A DNA stretch of 58,078 nucleotides from Corallococcus interemptor (GCF_003668875.1 NZ_RAWM01000048.1:1-58078), one strand, 5' to 3'; shown: positions 24,767-34,401, counted from the stretch's first letter. A program made the numbers and translations. The notes: a model not told the origin generated them from the sequence alone.

Positions 24767-26197
24767 ATGACTTCGTTCATGTCAGCCTTTTCCATTCACG
24801 CACCGGCGAAGGTCTCCGCTGGCCTGGAGCGCAGGGCGGCGGCGCTGCTGGCCTTGCAGCTGCGCGACTCGCGCAAGCGGGTGGATGGGCTGTTCACCTG
24901 GCTGATGCTGGGGCAGTGGGCGGCGGCGGTGCTGGTGGCGGTGTTCGTGTCCAGGGGGCACTCGCCGCACCTGCGGACGGCGGTGCTGCTGGGGGCGGCG
25001 CTGAGCGTGTTCCCGGTGATGCTCACGCGGCTGTACCCGGGGGAGGCGGCGACGCGGCACGGGGTGGCGGTGAGCCAGATGCTCTGGTCCGCGCTGCTCA
25101 TCCACCTGACGGGGGGCCGCATCGAGACGCACTTCCACATCTTCGGTTCGCTGGCGGTGCTGTCGTTCTACCGCGACCCGAAGGTGCTGCTCACCGCGAG
25201 CCTGGCCATCGGGGTGGACCACTTCCTGCGCGGCGCGCTGTGGCCGGAGTCCGTCTACGGCCAGCTGCATCCGGAGTGGTGGCGCTTGCTGGAGCACGCG
25301 TTCTGGGTGGCCGCCATCGACGTGGTGCTCCTCATCGCCTGCCGGGACGCGCTGCGCGACCTGCGGGAGCGGGCGGCGCACCAGGCCCTGATGGAGGCCA
25401 CCATCGAGGAGGAGCTGGCGGTGCGCGCGGGGCAGCTGGACGCGGCCGTGCGCGAGGTGCACGCCTTCCGGGACCACGCGGAGCGGATGGAGTCGCTCGC
25501 GTCGCTGGGGCAGCTCACCGCCAGCGTGAGCCATGAGCTGCGAAACCCGCTGGCGGCCGCGCGCACCGCGCACGCGTTCATCCTGCGCCGGCTGCGCAAG
25601 GTGGAGGCCTTCCCGGCGGATCCGCGCATCGCGCGCTTCCTGGACATCATCGACCGGGAGCTGCGGGCGTGCTCGGTCATCATCTCCGACCTGCTGGACT
25701 ACGCGAAGGGCCGGCCTCCGCGCCGCGTGCCCTGTCCGCTGCGGCCGCTGGTGGAGGAGGCCATCAGCGTGGTGCCCCGCCGCGAGGGCGTGCGCGTGAA
25801 CAACCAGGTGGCGGACGGGCTGCCGGTGCCGCACCTGGACCGCGAACAGTTCCGCCAGGTGCTCATCAACCTCATCCAGAACGCGGTGGAGTCCATTCCC
25901 CCGGAGCGCTCCGGCACGGTCTGCGTGCACGCCGACGCGCGAGGCGACGGCGGCTGGAGCCTGCGCGTGACGGACGACGGGCCGGGCATCCCCGCGCCGC
26001 TCCTGGAGCGCATCTTCGAGCCCATGTTCACCACCAAGCTGCGCGGCACCGGGCTGGGGCTCGCCATCGTGAAGCGCCTGGTGCAGGGACACGGCGCGCG
26101 CATCCAGGCGGAGAGCGACTTCGGGCATGGCTCGCGCTTCACCGTGCTCTTCCCGGACGCGTGCGCCCAGACGGCTACGGCCTTGGCGCATTCCTGA
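24767..26197 (+). CDS. Membrane sensor histidine kinase
   Basis: About 476 residues. The N-terminal half holds about six transmembrane helices (residues about 40-210) with little periplasmic sequence, including LTGGRIETHFHIFGSLAVLSFYRD, whose His-rich turn could bind a ligand or metal. A coiled coil (about 210-250) leads to H256 in SVSHELRNPLAAARTA. The ATPase domain has NLIQNAVESI, VTDDGPGIP and GTGLGLAIVKRLV. The ATG at 24767 is chosen over a TTG at 24734. The 230-bp space before it contains an AT-richer patch (about 24705-24735) that may hold the promoter. No receiver gene is adjacent. Confidence 0.83.
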   Translation: MTSFMSAFSIHAPAKVSAGLERRAAALLALQLRDSRKRVDGLFTWLMLGQWAAAVLVAVFVSRGHSPHLRTAVLLGAALSVFPVMLTRLYPGEAATRHGVAVSQMLWSALLIHLTGGRIETHFHIFGSLAVLSFYRDPKVLLTASLAIGVDHFLRGALWPESVYGQLHPEWWRLLEHAFWVAAIDVVLLIACRDALRDLRERAAHQALMEATIEEELAVRAGQLDAAVREVHAFRDHAERMESLASLGQLTASVSHELRNPLAAARTAHAFILRRLRKVEAFPADPRIARFLDIIDRELRACSVIISDLLDYAKGRPPRRVPCPLRPLVEEAISVVPRREGVRVNNQVADGLPVPHLDREQFRQVLINLIQNAVESIPPERSGTVCVHADARGDGGWSLRVTDDGPGIPAPLLERIFEPMFTTKLRGTGLGLAIVKRLVQGHGARIQAESDFGHGSRFTVLFPDACAQTATALAHS

Positions 26198-26264
26198 AGA
26201 CGACAGCGGCGCGTCAATGACTCGCACACGTGGGGCGTGGGACCACGTGAACACGGAGGCAGGC

Positions 26265-26942
26265 ATGCAAGTGCAGGCGAAGCCATACCCGGAGCCGGGC
26301 TCGGTGGACGCGGATTGGGCGGTGCGGCGCATGTCGGCGACGGACCTGGACACCGCCCGGGGCATGTTCTTCCTCGGGGTTCTGGAGACGGTGCGCACCG
26401 GCGCGGGCGAGGAGGCGCTGGCCAACTGCCGCGCCGTCACCGAGGACCGCCGCTTCGTGGGCTTCTTCAACTACCCGGTGGCCACCTTCCTCAAGCTGTC
26501 GCAGGTGGCCGCGCGGGTGCTGTCGCCCCGGTGGGGCGGGTTCGACGAGGCGCTGCGGCAGATGGGGATGCAGGCCACGCGCAGCTTCCTGGAGTCCGCG
26601 GTAGGGCGCACGTTCCTGCTCCTGTCCGCGGGCGACCCGCGCAAGCTCGTGACGAACCTGCCCGCCGGCTACCAGATGGCGGTGAGCTACGGGGAGCGCA
26701 CCGTCGACTGGAAGGGAGACGGGGACGCGCTGCTCACCATGCGGCGCGACTTCATGCCGCCCGCGTACCACGAGGGCGTGCTGCGCGAGGTGCTCACCAT
26801 GGTGGGCGCGCGCAACCCGAGGGTGCAGGGGCGCAAGCTGGGCCTCCTGGATACCGAATACCGCATCAGCTGGGAGGCGCCCGTCGTGCTGGCGGCGGAT
26901 CCGGAGCCTCCCAGGGCGCCGCGCTGGCGGCTGTTCCAGTAG
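26265..26942 (+). CDS. DUF2378 (TIGR02265) family protein
   Basis: 225 residues of the Myxococcus paralogous family TIGR02265/DUF2378, seen in LDTARGMFFLGVLETVRT, the central FLKLSQVAARVLSPRWGGFDEALRQMG, and GRTFLLLSAGDPRKLVTNLPAGYQMAVSYG. The family is expanded in Myxococcaceae, resembles heme-NO-binding/V4R-type ligand folds in layout and has no assigned biochemical role. The ATG at 26265 is picked because GGAGG lies five bases upstream; ATGs further up (26217) have poorer sites. It follows the histidine kinase by 67 bp and could be co-transcribed. Confidence 0.8.
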   Translation: MQVQAKPYPEPGSVDADWAVRRMSATDLDTARGMFFLGVLETVRTGAGEEALANCRAVTEDRRFVGFFNYPVATFLKLSQVAARVLSPRWGGFDEALRQMGMQATRSFLESAVGRTFLLLSAGDPRKLVTNLPAGYQMAVSYGERTVDWKGDGDALLTMRRDFMPPAYHEGVLREVLTMVGARNPRVQGRKLGLLDTEYRISWEAPVVLAADPEPPRAPRWRLFQ

Positions 26943-27060
26943 GGGGAGGCGCGGCGGGGACCGGGAGTTGGGGCCCGGTCCCCCAGACGCACGGAAGGGC
27001 GCGGGGCTTGCGCCCCCGGCGGGAACAGGGCTCTCTTCGCGCCGGGAGGACTTTCCGCGC

Positions 27061-28509
27061 GTGAGCCGCGATGACAACCAGGAACGGACGGAGCGCTGGC
27101 GGCGGCTCCTGTCGGACACCCGCGTGGGCTCGGGCCCGCGCGACGCGCAGGTGGAGGACGCCGCGCACCGGCAGCTCGACGAGCGCAACGACTACTCGCG
27201 CGACTACGACCGCATCGTCTTCTCCAGCGAGTTCCGCTGCCTGCACGACAAGACGCAGGTGTTCCCCCTGTCGACCAGCGACTACACGCGCACGCGCCTC
27301 ACGCACAGCATCGAGGCGTCCTGCGTGGGCCGCTCCCTGGGCCACCAGGCCGGGCTGGGGTTGAAGGCGCAGGGCGTGGACCTGGACCCGTCCCACCTGG
27401 GCACCATCGTGGCGGCGGCGTGCCTGGCGCATGACATCGGGAACCCTCCCTTCGGCCACTCCGGCGAGGCGGCCATCCAGCACTGGGTGGGGCAGCGCCT
27501 CGCGCCACCGGGGGAGGGGAGGAGGAGCCCGTTCGCGACGGAAGCGGAGTGGCGCGACCTGCGCGACTTCGAGGGCAACGCGCAGGGCTTCCGCATCCTC
27601 AACCGGCTCCAGTCGCGCGAGCGCCGGGGCGGGCTGCGCTACACCGCCGCGATGCTTGGGGCGATGAGCAAGTACCCGCGCCCGTCGGTGCTGCCCGGCT
27701 CGCGGCAGAAGACGAAGGGCGTCGTGTCGGAGCGGAAGTTCGGCTACTTCCAGGACGACCTCGACCTGGCGCTGGAGGCCTTCCGCGCCACGGACCTGCG
27801 CGAGCGCGAGCCCGGCGTGTTCAGCCGCCACCCGCTGGCCTTCCTCGTCGAGGCGGCGGACGACATCTGCTACGCGGTCATCGACCTGGAGGACTCCGCG
27901 AAGCTGGGGCTCGTGCCCCTGGAGCGCGCGTGCGAACTCCTGGATTCGGTCCTGCCGGAGCCGGAGTCCACGGTCCGCAAGCCGCCCCGGCACCTGGAGA
28001 CGCGCCTGGCGCAGGCGCGGGCCCGGGTGATTGGCAAGCTCATCCCCCAGTGCGTGGAGGCCTTCGTGGAGCACGCGCTCGACCTGGAGGCGGGGCGGAC
28101 GGAGCAGTCGCTCACCGCGCTCAAGCCGGACGTGCGCGCGCAGCTGGATGAAATCACCGGCTTCACCCGCGAGCACGGCTACTGGAGCGAGCGCGTGCTC
28201 CAGATTGAGAGCGCGGGCTTCAAGACGCTGGGCGGCCTGTTGGACATGTTCGCGCTCTCCGTGGTGGCGGAGTCCCCCAACGCGGAGGAGCGGAAGCTGC
28301 GGCAGCTGTTGCCCCTGGAGTGCTTCCAGCGCCCGGAGTTCGCGGCGGCGGATGAAGCGGCGCAGAGGCCGCCCCGGCGCGACGAGGCCATCCAGCGGCT
28401 CACGCCGTACCAGCGGCTGTTGTGCGTGACGGACTACATCACCGGCCTGTCGGACAGCCGCGCGGTGGAGCTGTACCAGCGGCTGTCCGGCATCCAGCTC
28501 CCTTCCTGA
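27061..28509 (+). CDS. dgt: Deoxyguanosinetriphosphate triphosphohydrolase (dGTPase)
   Basis: 482 residues. The HD-domain metal ligands are H82 (TRLTHSIEAS), H124-D125 (CLAHDIGNPPFGHSGE) and a later Asp in EAADDICYAVIDLED. The N-terminal DYDRIVFSSEFRCLHDKTQVFPL is the family hallmark. It hydrolyses dGTP (or other dNTPs) to the nucleoside and triphosphate, affecting dNTP pools. The GTG at 27061 is preferred, with GGGAGGA ten bases upstream; an ATG at 26968 would add 31 residues rich in Pro and Gly that do not look coding. Confidence 0.9.
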   Translation: MSRDDNQERTERWRRLLSDTRVGSGPRDAQVEDAAHRQLDERNDYSRDYDRIVFSSEFRCLHDKTQVFPLSTSDYTRTRLTHSIEASCVGRSLGHQAGLGLKAQGVDLDPSHLGTIVAAACLAHDIGNPPFGHSGEAAIQHWVGQRLAPPGEGRRSPFATEAEWRDLRDFEGNAQGFRILNRLQSRERRGGLRYTAAMLGAMSKYPRPSVLPGSRQKTKGVVSERKFGYFQDDLDLALEAFRATDLREREPGVFSRHPLAFLVEAADDICYAVIDLEDSAKLGLVPLERACELLDSVLPEPESTVRKPPRHLETRLAQARARVIGKLIPQCVEAFVEHALDLEAGRTEQSLTALKPDVRAQLDEITGFTREHGYWSERVLQIESAGFKTLGGLLDMFALSVVAESPNAEERKLRQLLPLECFQRPEFAAADEAAQRPPRRDEAIQRLTPYQRLLCVTDYITGLSDSRAVELYQRLSGIQLPS

Positions 28510-28565
28510 CCCGCCGGGCGTCCGGAACGTGCGGCGCAGGCCTCCGGGCGCTACGCTTCAACCCC

Positions 28566-29240
28566 ATGTGTGGCCGAGTCACCGTCCGGACCTCCCCCGC
28601 GCAGCTCGTCGCCGAGCTGGAGCTCGCGGGCGCGCGCGCGACGCTGGAGCGCGAGCGCTTCAACCTCTGTCCCACGCAGCTCTTGCCCGTGGTGCCCAAT
28701 GACGGCGCGCGGCTGCTGGACGTGTTCCGCTGGGGGCTCATCCCGTCCTGGGCGAAGGACGCGTCCATCGGCAACAAGCTCATCAACGCGCGCGGGGAGA
28801 CCGTGGCGGAGAAGCCCAGCTTCCGCTCGGCGCTGAAGCGCAGGCGGTGCCTTGTGGTGGTGGACGGCTGGTACGAGTGGAAGCAGTCCACGAAGCCCAA
28901 GACGCCGTACTTCTTCCACCACCGCGAGGGGAAGCCGCTGGCGCTCGCGGGCCTGTGGGAGGAGTGGACGGCGCCGGACACGGGCGAGGTGCTGCGCACC
29001 TGCACCATCATCACCACCGGCCCCAACGCGCTGATGGCGCCCATCCATGACCGGATGCCCGTCATCCTGTCGCCGGAAGGCCAGTCGGTGTGGCTGCGCC
29101 CGGAACCCCAGGAGGCGTCCGTGCTCCTGCCGCTGCTCGTCCCCGCGCCGGAAGCGCCGCTGGACGTCTACGAGGTGGCGCGCGGGGTGAACTCACCCGC
29201 CAACGACAGTCCGGAGTGCGTGGCCCGCGTCGCGGCCTGA
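28566..29240 (+). CDS. SRAP domain protein (HMCES/YedK family)
   Basis: 224 residues. The catalytic Cys2 follows the initiator Met (MCGRVTVRT), with NARGETVAEKPSF, CLVVVDGWYEWK and the active-site His in IHDRMPVIL. YedK/HMCES proteins cross-link covalently to abasic sites in single-stranded DNA through Cys2 and shield them. The start is certain because Cys2 must be the second residue. It lies 56 bp after dgt in the same direction, so the two may be co-transcribed as DNA-maintenance genes. Confidence 0.93.
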   Translation: MCGRVTVRTSPAQLVAELELAGARATLERERFNLCPTQLLPVVPNDGARLLDVFRWGLIPSWAKDASIGNKLINARGETVAEKPSFRSALKRRRCLVVVDGWYEWKQSTKPKTPYFFHHREGKPLALAGLWEEWTAPDTGEVLRTCTIITTGPNALMAPIHDRMPVILSPEGQSVWLRPEPQEASVLLPLLVPAPEAPLDVYEVARGVNSPANDSPECVARVAA

Positions 29241-29243
29241 GCT

Positions 29244-29639
29244 TCAGCCCGCCGTGGGGTTCTCCTCGCCGGGAGGCGGACAGTAGGGCGCGACCGCCTC
29301 CTTCAGGACCTCCATGTGCAGGGGCTTGCGGAGCGTCGCGACGACGCCGTCCATCCGCTCCGTCTGGAAGCTGGCGGTGAGCACGAAGACGGGGAGCCCG
29401 CACAGCGCCGCGTCGTCGTGCAGCCGTCTCAGGAAGCCGTAGCCGTCCATCACCGGCATCATCAAATCCAGCAGCACGATGCAGGGCTTGCGGCACGAGG
29501 CCAGGGCCATCAGCCCCTCCTCGCCATTGGTCGCCGTCACCACGGAGTAGCCTTCGAGCTCGAGGTACCGGGCCATCACTTCCAGCTCCGGTTCATCATC
29601 GATGAGGAGGATCAAGGGGGGGGTCGTCGCGTCGGGCAC
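29244..29639 (-). CDS. Single-domain response regulator
   Basis: 131 residues, only a receiver domain: acidic pair D14/D15 (LLIDDEPE), phosphoacceptor D58 in LLDLMMPVMDGYGFL, Thr in VLTASFQ and Lys in LRKPLH. No output domain. The GTG start at 29639 begins just before the first strand. It is divergent from the hybrid histidine kinase at 30067, but the 427-bp gap argues against simple co-regulation. The C-terminal tail (PPPGEENPTAG) is unstructured. Confidence 0.86.
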   Translation of the reverse strand: MPDATTPPLILLIDDEPELEVMARYLELEGYSVVTATNGEEGLMALASCRKPCIVLLDLMMPVMDGYGFLRRLHDDAALCGLPVFVLTASFQTERMDGVVATLRKPLHMEVLKEAVAPYCPPPGEENPTAG

Positions 29640-30066
29640 GGCTCTCTCTTCCGTGTGTTCAAAGGAAAGCTAGGTCGCCCGAACGCCGCACTGACCAGGG
29701 CCGACCATTGATTCCGGGCGGGCGGTTTCCACTCCGGCCCACGGGGCAGCGGGTCGCCCGGCCGTCTGCCCTGAAACAGTGGCGCGGCGGCCCGGGACAC
29801 TTCCTGGGTGCTCCGGGAAAAGCCCCCTAGGATTCAGCGCCATGGCCTGCCTCGCGGGACTCGCTGCTCGTGACGTCCAGCCTTTGTATGAACCCGAAGC
29901 GAAACATCCCGCCCGGCTCCGTGGCCAGGCAGGCATTCCAACCCCCTGAATCGCCGTCCCCGGAGCTCCGGGGAAGGGCGCGCGCCTGCCCACCTCCACG
30001 GTTTTCCGTGGATGACATGGAACTGGCGCCTCGACTGACCTACAGTTCTTGAACGGAGGGGGAAGT
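29640..30066. other. 427-bp intergenic region between divergent genes
   Basis: No coding sequence, RNA gene or clear promoter is recognised here. Short frames in it lack a ribosome-binding site and family resemblance. The only notable structure is a perfect 18-bp palindrome at 29957-29974. The promoters of the response regulator (leftward) and hybrid kinase (rightward) must lie in this stretch. Confidence 0.6.
29957..29974. promoter_or_regulatory. Perfect 18-bp palindrome, possible operator
   Basis: TCCCCGGAGCTCCGGGGA is fully self-complementary with no loop, the form of a homodimeric repressor site. It lies 93 bp upstream of the hybrid kinase start. In a GC-rich genome such palindromes can also occur by chance. 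Confidence 0.25.
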
Positions 30067-32787
30067 TTGCCCGAACTGCCACCCAGCATGATTCCGGCCC
30101 TGTTCGAGCACACGCGTGACGGCGTGCTCGTCCTGGACCCGACCCTGCGGGTCGTGGCCGTGAACCGTGCCGCGGAGGCGCTGCTGGGGCCCCGCGACCT
30201 GCTGGTGGGCCAGGACGTGCACGGCGTGCTGCCGGGCTGGACGCCCCCCCAGGTCTCTTCCACCCCCGAGGAGACGGAAGTCCCCCTGGGCCCGGTGCGT
30301 CCGGTGCGCGTGCTGGCGGTGCCGCAGGACGGCGGCTGGATGCTCCTGGTGCGGGTCATGGACGCGGCCCAGGCGGCCGAGTCCATCCTCCGGCAGCAGA
30401 AGGAGTTCTTCGAGGCGGTGGTGCGCCACAGCCCGGTGGCCATCGTCACCATCAGCCGGGCCTTCGAGGTGCTGTCCTGGAACCCCGCCGCGGAGCGGCT
30501 CTTCGGCTACACGCCGCATGAGGCGCTGGGCCGCAACATCCTCAAGCTCGTGGCCAACGCGGACGACATCCGTCCGCAGGCCGAGGAGACGTCGCGCGAG
30601 GTGCTGAGCAAGGACCGCGTGCACGTCGTCACCCGGCGCGTGCGCAAGGACGGCACGGTGGTGGACGTGGAGCTGCGCGCGCTGCCGGTGACGGTGGCCG
30701 GCCAGTCCATGGGCTTCATCGCCATCTACCACGACGTCACCGACCTCCAGCGGGCGCGCCAGGCCGCCGAGCACGCCAACCAGGCCAAGAGCCTCTTCCT
30801 GGCCACCGTGAGCCACGAAATCCGCACGCCGATGAACGCCATCATCGGCATGGCGGGGCTGCTCATGGACACGGCGCTCACGCCCGAGCAGCGCGACTTC
30901 GCGTCCACCATCCGCCAGAGCGGCGACGCGCTGTTGGGGCTGCTCAACGACATGCTGGACTTCTCCAAGATAGAAGCCGGCCGGGTCGAGCTGGAGCAGA
31001 CGCCCTTCAACCTGCGTCAGTGCGTGGAGTCCGTGCTGGATCTGCTCGCCATGCGCGCGAGCGAGAAGTCCCTGGACCTGGGCTACCACGTCACGGACGA
31101 GACGCCCATCAGCGTCGTGGGCGACGGCGCGCGGCTGCGGCAGGTGCTGCTCAACCTGGTAGGCAACGCGGTGAAGTTCACCGAGCGCGGCGGGGTGTCC
31201 ATCTCCGTGGACACGCCTCGCCAGCCGCTGGCGCCGGGCGGCCTCTTCGAATTGCACTTCGCGGTGCAGGACACCGGCCTGGGCATCACCGAGGCCGCAC
31301 GCGCGGGCCTCTTCCAGCCCTTCAACCAGCTGGATGAATCCGTGTCGCGCCGCTACGGCGGCACGGGGCTGGGCCTGGCCATCAGCAAGCGGCTGGTGGA
31401 GGCCATGGGCGGGCGGCTGTGGATGGAGAGCGAGGGGGTGCCGGGCCGGGGCGCCACGTTCCACTTCACCTTCCAGGCCCGCGAGGCCCCGCGCGGCGCC
31501 GAGGCCCTGCGCCCGGACGCGCTGAAGCTGCACGGCCGGCGCGTGCTGGTGGTGGACGACAACGCCATCAACCGCAAGCTGCTGGGCCGCCAGCTGGCCG
31601 CGTGGGGGATGGCCATCGTGGAGGTGGGCTCCGGCGCGGAGGCGCTGGCGAAGCTGGAGTCCGGCGCCCGCTTCGACCTGGCCATCCTGGACCACCGCAT
31701 GCCGGTGATGGACGGCCCCACGCTGGCGGGGCACATCCGCCAGCAGCGCGACGCGCGCGAGCTGCCCCTGCTGCTGCTCACGTCGTTTGATCAGCGCGAC
31801 GCGCAGCCGCCCGGCCTCTTCACGGCGGTGCTGCCCCGGCCGGTGAAGGCGTCGCAGCTGCACGACGCGCTGATGACGTGCCTGGCCCAGGACCTCATCG
31901 CCGCCCGGCCCATGCCGGTGGTGCCCGCGCCCGCCACGCGCGAGCGCTCCGTGTTCAACACGCGCCCCGGCGAGCAGATGCCGCTGCGCATCCTGCTGGT
32001 GGAGGACAACCCCACCAACCAGAAGCTGGCGCTGCTGGTCCTGGATCGGCTGGGCTACCCGGCGGATACGGCGAACAACGGCCGCGAGGGGCTGAGCCTC
32101 ATCGCGCGCAAGCGCTACGACGTCGTGCTGATGGACGTGCAGATGCCGGAGCTGGACGGCCTCCAGGCGACGCGCCAGCTGCGCAGGGACGTGCCCATCA
32201 GCGAGCAGCCCTGGGTCATCGCCATGACGGCCAACGCGATGACGGCGGACCGGCGCGAGTGCCTGGACGCGGGCATGGATGACTTCCTCAGCAAGCCCAT
32301 CCGCGTGGAGGAGCTCATCTCCGCGCTGCGCCGCGCCTGGGAGCGCCTGCCGCGCGAGCCCGGCGCCGCCCCCGTCGTCCGCGCCCCGGAGTCCGCCCGC
32401 GTGGGCGCCCCGCGCATCCGGGGGCTGGAGTCAGGCGCGCTGGATCGGCTGTGGCAGTCGCTGGATGGCCAGGTGGAGCGGATGCTCCCGGAGCTGGTGG
32501 ACACCGCGCTGGAGAGCATGCCCCGGCTGATGGACGACGCGCGGGACGCGCTCGCGCGCGGCGAGCTGGAGACCCTGGCGAGGGCCGCCCACACGCTCAA
32601 GTCCAACGCGGCCTACTTCGGCGCGGCCACGCTGGAGTCGCTGTGCTGGGACATCGAGCAGCGCGCGGACGCCCGGGTGCTGGAGGGGCTGGAGCCGCTC
32701 GTCGCCCACTGCCAGGAGGCGCTGGACGAAAGCCGCCAGCTCCTGGAGCAGCTCAAGGGCATCGTCATCTCCCGCGCCGCGGGGTGA
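30067..32787 (+). CDS. Hybrid histidine kinase PAS-PAS-HK-REC-REC-HPt
   Basis: 906 residues, soluble. Two PAS domains (about 5-110 and 115-235) precede H250 in TVSHEIRTPMNAIIGMAG. The ATPase domain has NLVGNAVKFT, DTGLGI and GGTGLGLAISKRLV. Two receivers follow: D542 (AILDHRMPVMDG) and D690 (LMDVQMPELDG). The C-terminal HPt has H842 in AAHTLKSNAAYFGA. It can run a full internal phosphorelay and pass phosphate to a separate regulator. The TTG at 30067 is chosen for its GGAGGGGG four bases upstream; an ATG at 30088 is possible. The divergent receiver protein at 29639 is a conceivable but unproven partner. Confidence 0.87.
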   Translation: MPELPPSMIPALFEHTRDGVLVLDPTLRVVAVNRAAEALLGPRDLLVGQDVHGVLPGWTPPQVSSTPEETEVPLGPVRPVRVLAVPQDGGWMLLVRVMDAAQAAESILRQQKEFFEAVVRHSPVAIVTISRAFEVLSWNPAAERLFGYTPHEALGRNILKLVANADDIRPQAEETSREVLSKDRVHVVTRRVRKDGTVVDVELRALPVTVAGQSMGFIAIYHDVTDLQRARQAAEHANQAKSLFLATVSHEIRTPMNAIIGMAGLLMDTALTPEQRDFASTIRQSGDALLGLLNDMLDFSKIEAGRVELEQTPFNLRQCVESVLDLLAMRASEKSLDLGYHVTDETPISVVGDGARLRQVLLNLVGNAVKFTERGGVSISVDTPRQPLAPGGLFELHFAVQDTGLGITEAARAGLFQPFNQLDESVSRRYGGTGLGLAISKRLVEAMGGRLWMESEGVPGRGATFHFTFQAREAPRGAEALRPDALKLHGRRVLVVDDNAINRKLLGRQLAAWGMAIVEVGSGAEALAKLESGARFDLAILDHRMPVMDGPTLAGHIRQQRDARELPLLLLTSFDQRDAQPPGLFTAVLPRPVKASQLHDALMTCLAQDLIAARPMPVVPAPATRERSVFNTRPGEQMPLRILLVEDNPTNQKLALLVLDRLGYPADTANNGREGLSLIARKRYDVVLMDVQMPELDGLQATRQLRRDVPISEQPWVIAMTANAMTADRRECLDAGMDDFLSKPIRVEELISALRRAWERLPREPGAAPVVRAPESARVGAPRIRGLESGALDRLWQSLDGQVERMLPELVDTALESMPRLMDDARDALARGELETLARAAHTLKSNAAYFGAATLESLCWDIEQRADARVLEGLEPLVAHCQEALDESRQLLEQLKGIVISRAAG

Positions 32788-32794
32788 CGCCGGC

Positions 32795-34312
32795 TCAAGC
32801 CCGCTGGGGCGCGTTCGGGTCGGTGATGGACAGCGGCTGCCGCTGACCGTCCTTCGCGACCAGGCTGGCGGTGAGGGCGAAGTCCGGCCCCATGCGCAAT
32901 TCCAGCGTGGTGGGGCCCGGGTGGGCCACGCGCCAGTCCGGCTCGATGCGCACGGTGCCCAACAGCTCGCGCTCCACGGTGGTGCGGTCCAACGCTTCGA
33001 ACAGCGCCACCGGCACGGGGCCGGGCCAGGGGGGCAGGTCCAGGTCCACGGAGCGCGTGCCGGGCACGGGCGTGTTGGCGGGGAGCACCTCGTGCTGGCC
33101 GCCGCCGGGCACCATGGCGCCAATGGGCATGGGCACCACGTCCGACAGGCCGCTGATGCCGCGCGCCAGGTTGCGTCCCAGGATGGCCGCGCCCACGGCC
33201 ACGCCCAGCTCCGGGTGGACCTCCTTGTCCGACGACAGCTTCTTGAAGTGGGCCAGGCGCTTGCGGATGGCGGGCATGCGCGTCTGGCCGCCCACCATCA
33301 CCAGCTCGTCGATGGCGTCCGGCTTCATGCCCGCCTTCTCCAGCACGTCGTCGCACGCGGCGGCGGTGCGCTCGATGAGCTGGAACACCATGGCCTCCAT
33401 CCGCTCGCGCGTGAGCGTGACGTTGAAGTCCACGAAGGCGCCGTCCTTCTGGGTGATGCAGGGGATGCGGATGGGGACGGAGGGCGCACTGGAGAGCGCC
33501 ATCTTCGCGGACTCGGCGGCGAAGACGAGGCGCTGCATGACGACCTTGTTGCCGCGCAGGTCGATGCCGTGCTCCTTCTGGAAGTCGTCCACCAGCGCCT
33601 CGACGATGGCCTCGTCGAAGTTGGCGCCGCCCAGGAACGCGTCGCCGCCGGTGGCCAGCACCTTCACCACGCGGTTCTGCACGGACATGAGCGTGACGTC
33701 GAAGGTGCCGCCGCCCAGGTCGAACACCATCACCGTCTGCTCGGGGTTGCGCAGGTTGGCGTAGTAGAGCGCCGCGGCGGTGGGCTCGTTGACGATGGCG
33801 CGCACGCGCAGGCCCGCCTTCTCCGCGGCGCGGCGGATGGCCTCGCGCTGGCGGATGGTGGCGTGCGCGGGCACGGTGAGCACGCACTCCTTGAACGGCG
33901 TCCCGGCCGCGTGCGTGGCCAGCGTGTTGAGGTGCTTGAGGATGAAGTGCGCCACGTCGATGAGCGGCGTCACCTTCCCGTACACCTCCACGGCGGTGTA
34001 ACCGTCCGGGCCCTCCACCAGCTCGAAGGCGAAGCGGCCCCGGTGGCGGGCCACGTACTCGGACTGGAAGCGGCGGCCCAAAAAGCGCTTGGCGCCGAAG
34101 ATGGTGTGGCGCGGATCATCGATGATCTGCCGCCGCGCCGCCGGGCCGACGATGGCCTTGTCGCCCGCGTGGAACCACGCGATGGAGGGCAGGGTGAGGG
34201 TCTTGTCCGCGATGGGCACCACCCGCAGCTTGTTCGCCTTGTCGAAGAAGGCCGCCGCGGTGTTGGTGGTCCCGAAGTCGATGCCGAGGATGGGGGCGGC
34301 GCTGGTGCTCAT
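32795..34312 (-). CDS. Hsp70-family ATPase lacking the lid (DnaK-like)
   Basis: 505 residues. The actin-like ATPase is complete: GIDFGTTNTAAAFF (phosphate 1), VPAHATIRQREAIRRAA, VNEPTAAALYYA, VFDLGGGTFDVTL (phosphate 2) and the VGGQTRMPAIRKRL adenosine motif. A beta-sandwich substrate region (about 380-490) is shortened, and the alpha-helical lid of true DnaK (about 640 residues) is missing. Such proteins usually have special clients rather than general refolding. No DnaJ or GrpE gene is near. The ATG at 34312 puts the phosphate motif at residue 10; the open frame upstream overlaps the next gene. Its stop is 7 bp from that of the convergent hybrid kinase. Confidence 0.85.
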   Translation of the reverse strand: MSTSAAPILGIDFGTTNTAAAFFDKANKLRVVPIADKTLTLPSIAWFHAGDKAIVGPAARRQIIDDPRHTIFGAKRFLGRRFQSEYVARHRGRFAFELVEGPDGYTAVEVYGKVTPLIDVAHFILKHLNTLATHAAGTPFKECVLTVPAHATIRQREAIRRAAEKAGLRVRAIVNEPTAAALYYANLRNPEQTVMVFDLGGGTFDVTLMSVQNRVVKVLATGGDAFLGGANFDEAIVEALVDDFQKEHGIDLRGNKVVMQRLVFAAESAKMALSSAPSVPIRIPCITQKDGAFVDFNVTLTRERMEAMVFQLIERTAAACDDVLEKAGMKPDAIDELVMVGGQTRMPAIRKRLAHFKKLSSDKEVHPELGVAVGAAILGRNLARGISGLSDVVPMPIGAMVPGGGQHEVLPANTPVPGTRSVDLDLPPWPGPVPVALFEALDRTTVERELLGTVRIEPDWRVAHPGPTTLELRMGPDFALTASLVAKDGQRQPLSITDPNAPQRA

Positions 34313-34401
34313 GGAGGGCCGCCATTCTCGCACGTCCCGCCGCGCCGGGGCACCCGGCACGACGGTTCGCCTGTGCGCGGAGGTCGGTTGAACCCCGCGT
34401 G

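Noticed and set aside
26968-27060. A 31-residue N-terminal extension of the dGTPase.
   Set aside because: Pro/Gly-rich, without similarity to the family and a worse ribosome-binding site than the GTG at 27061.
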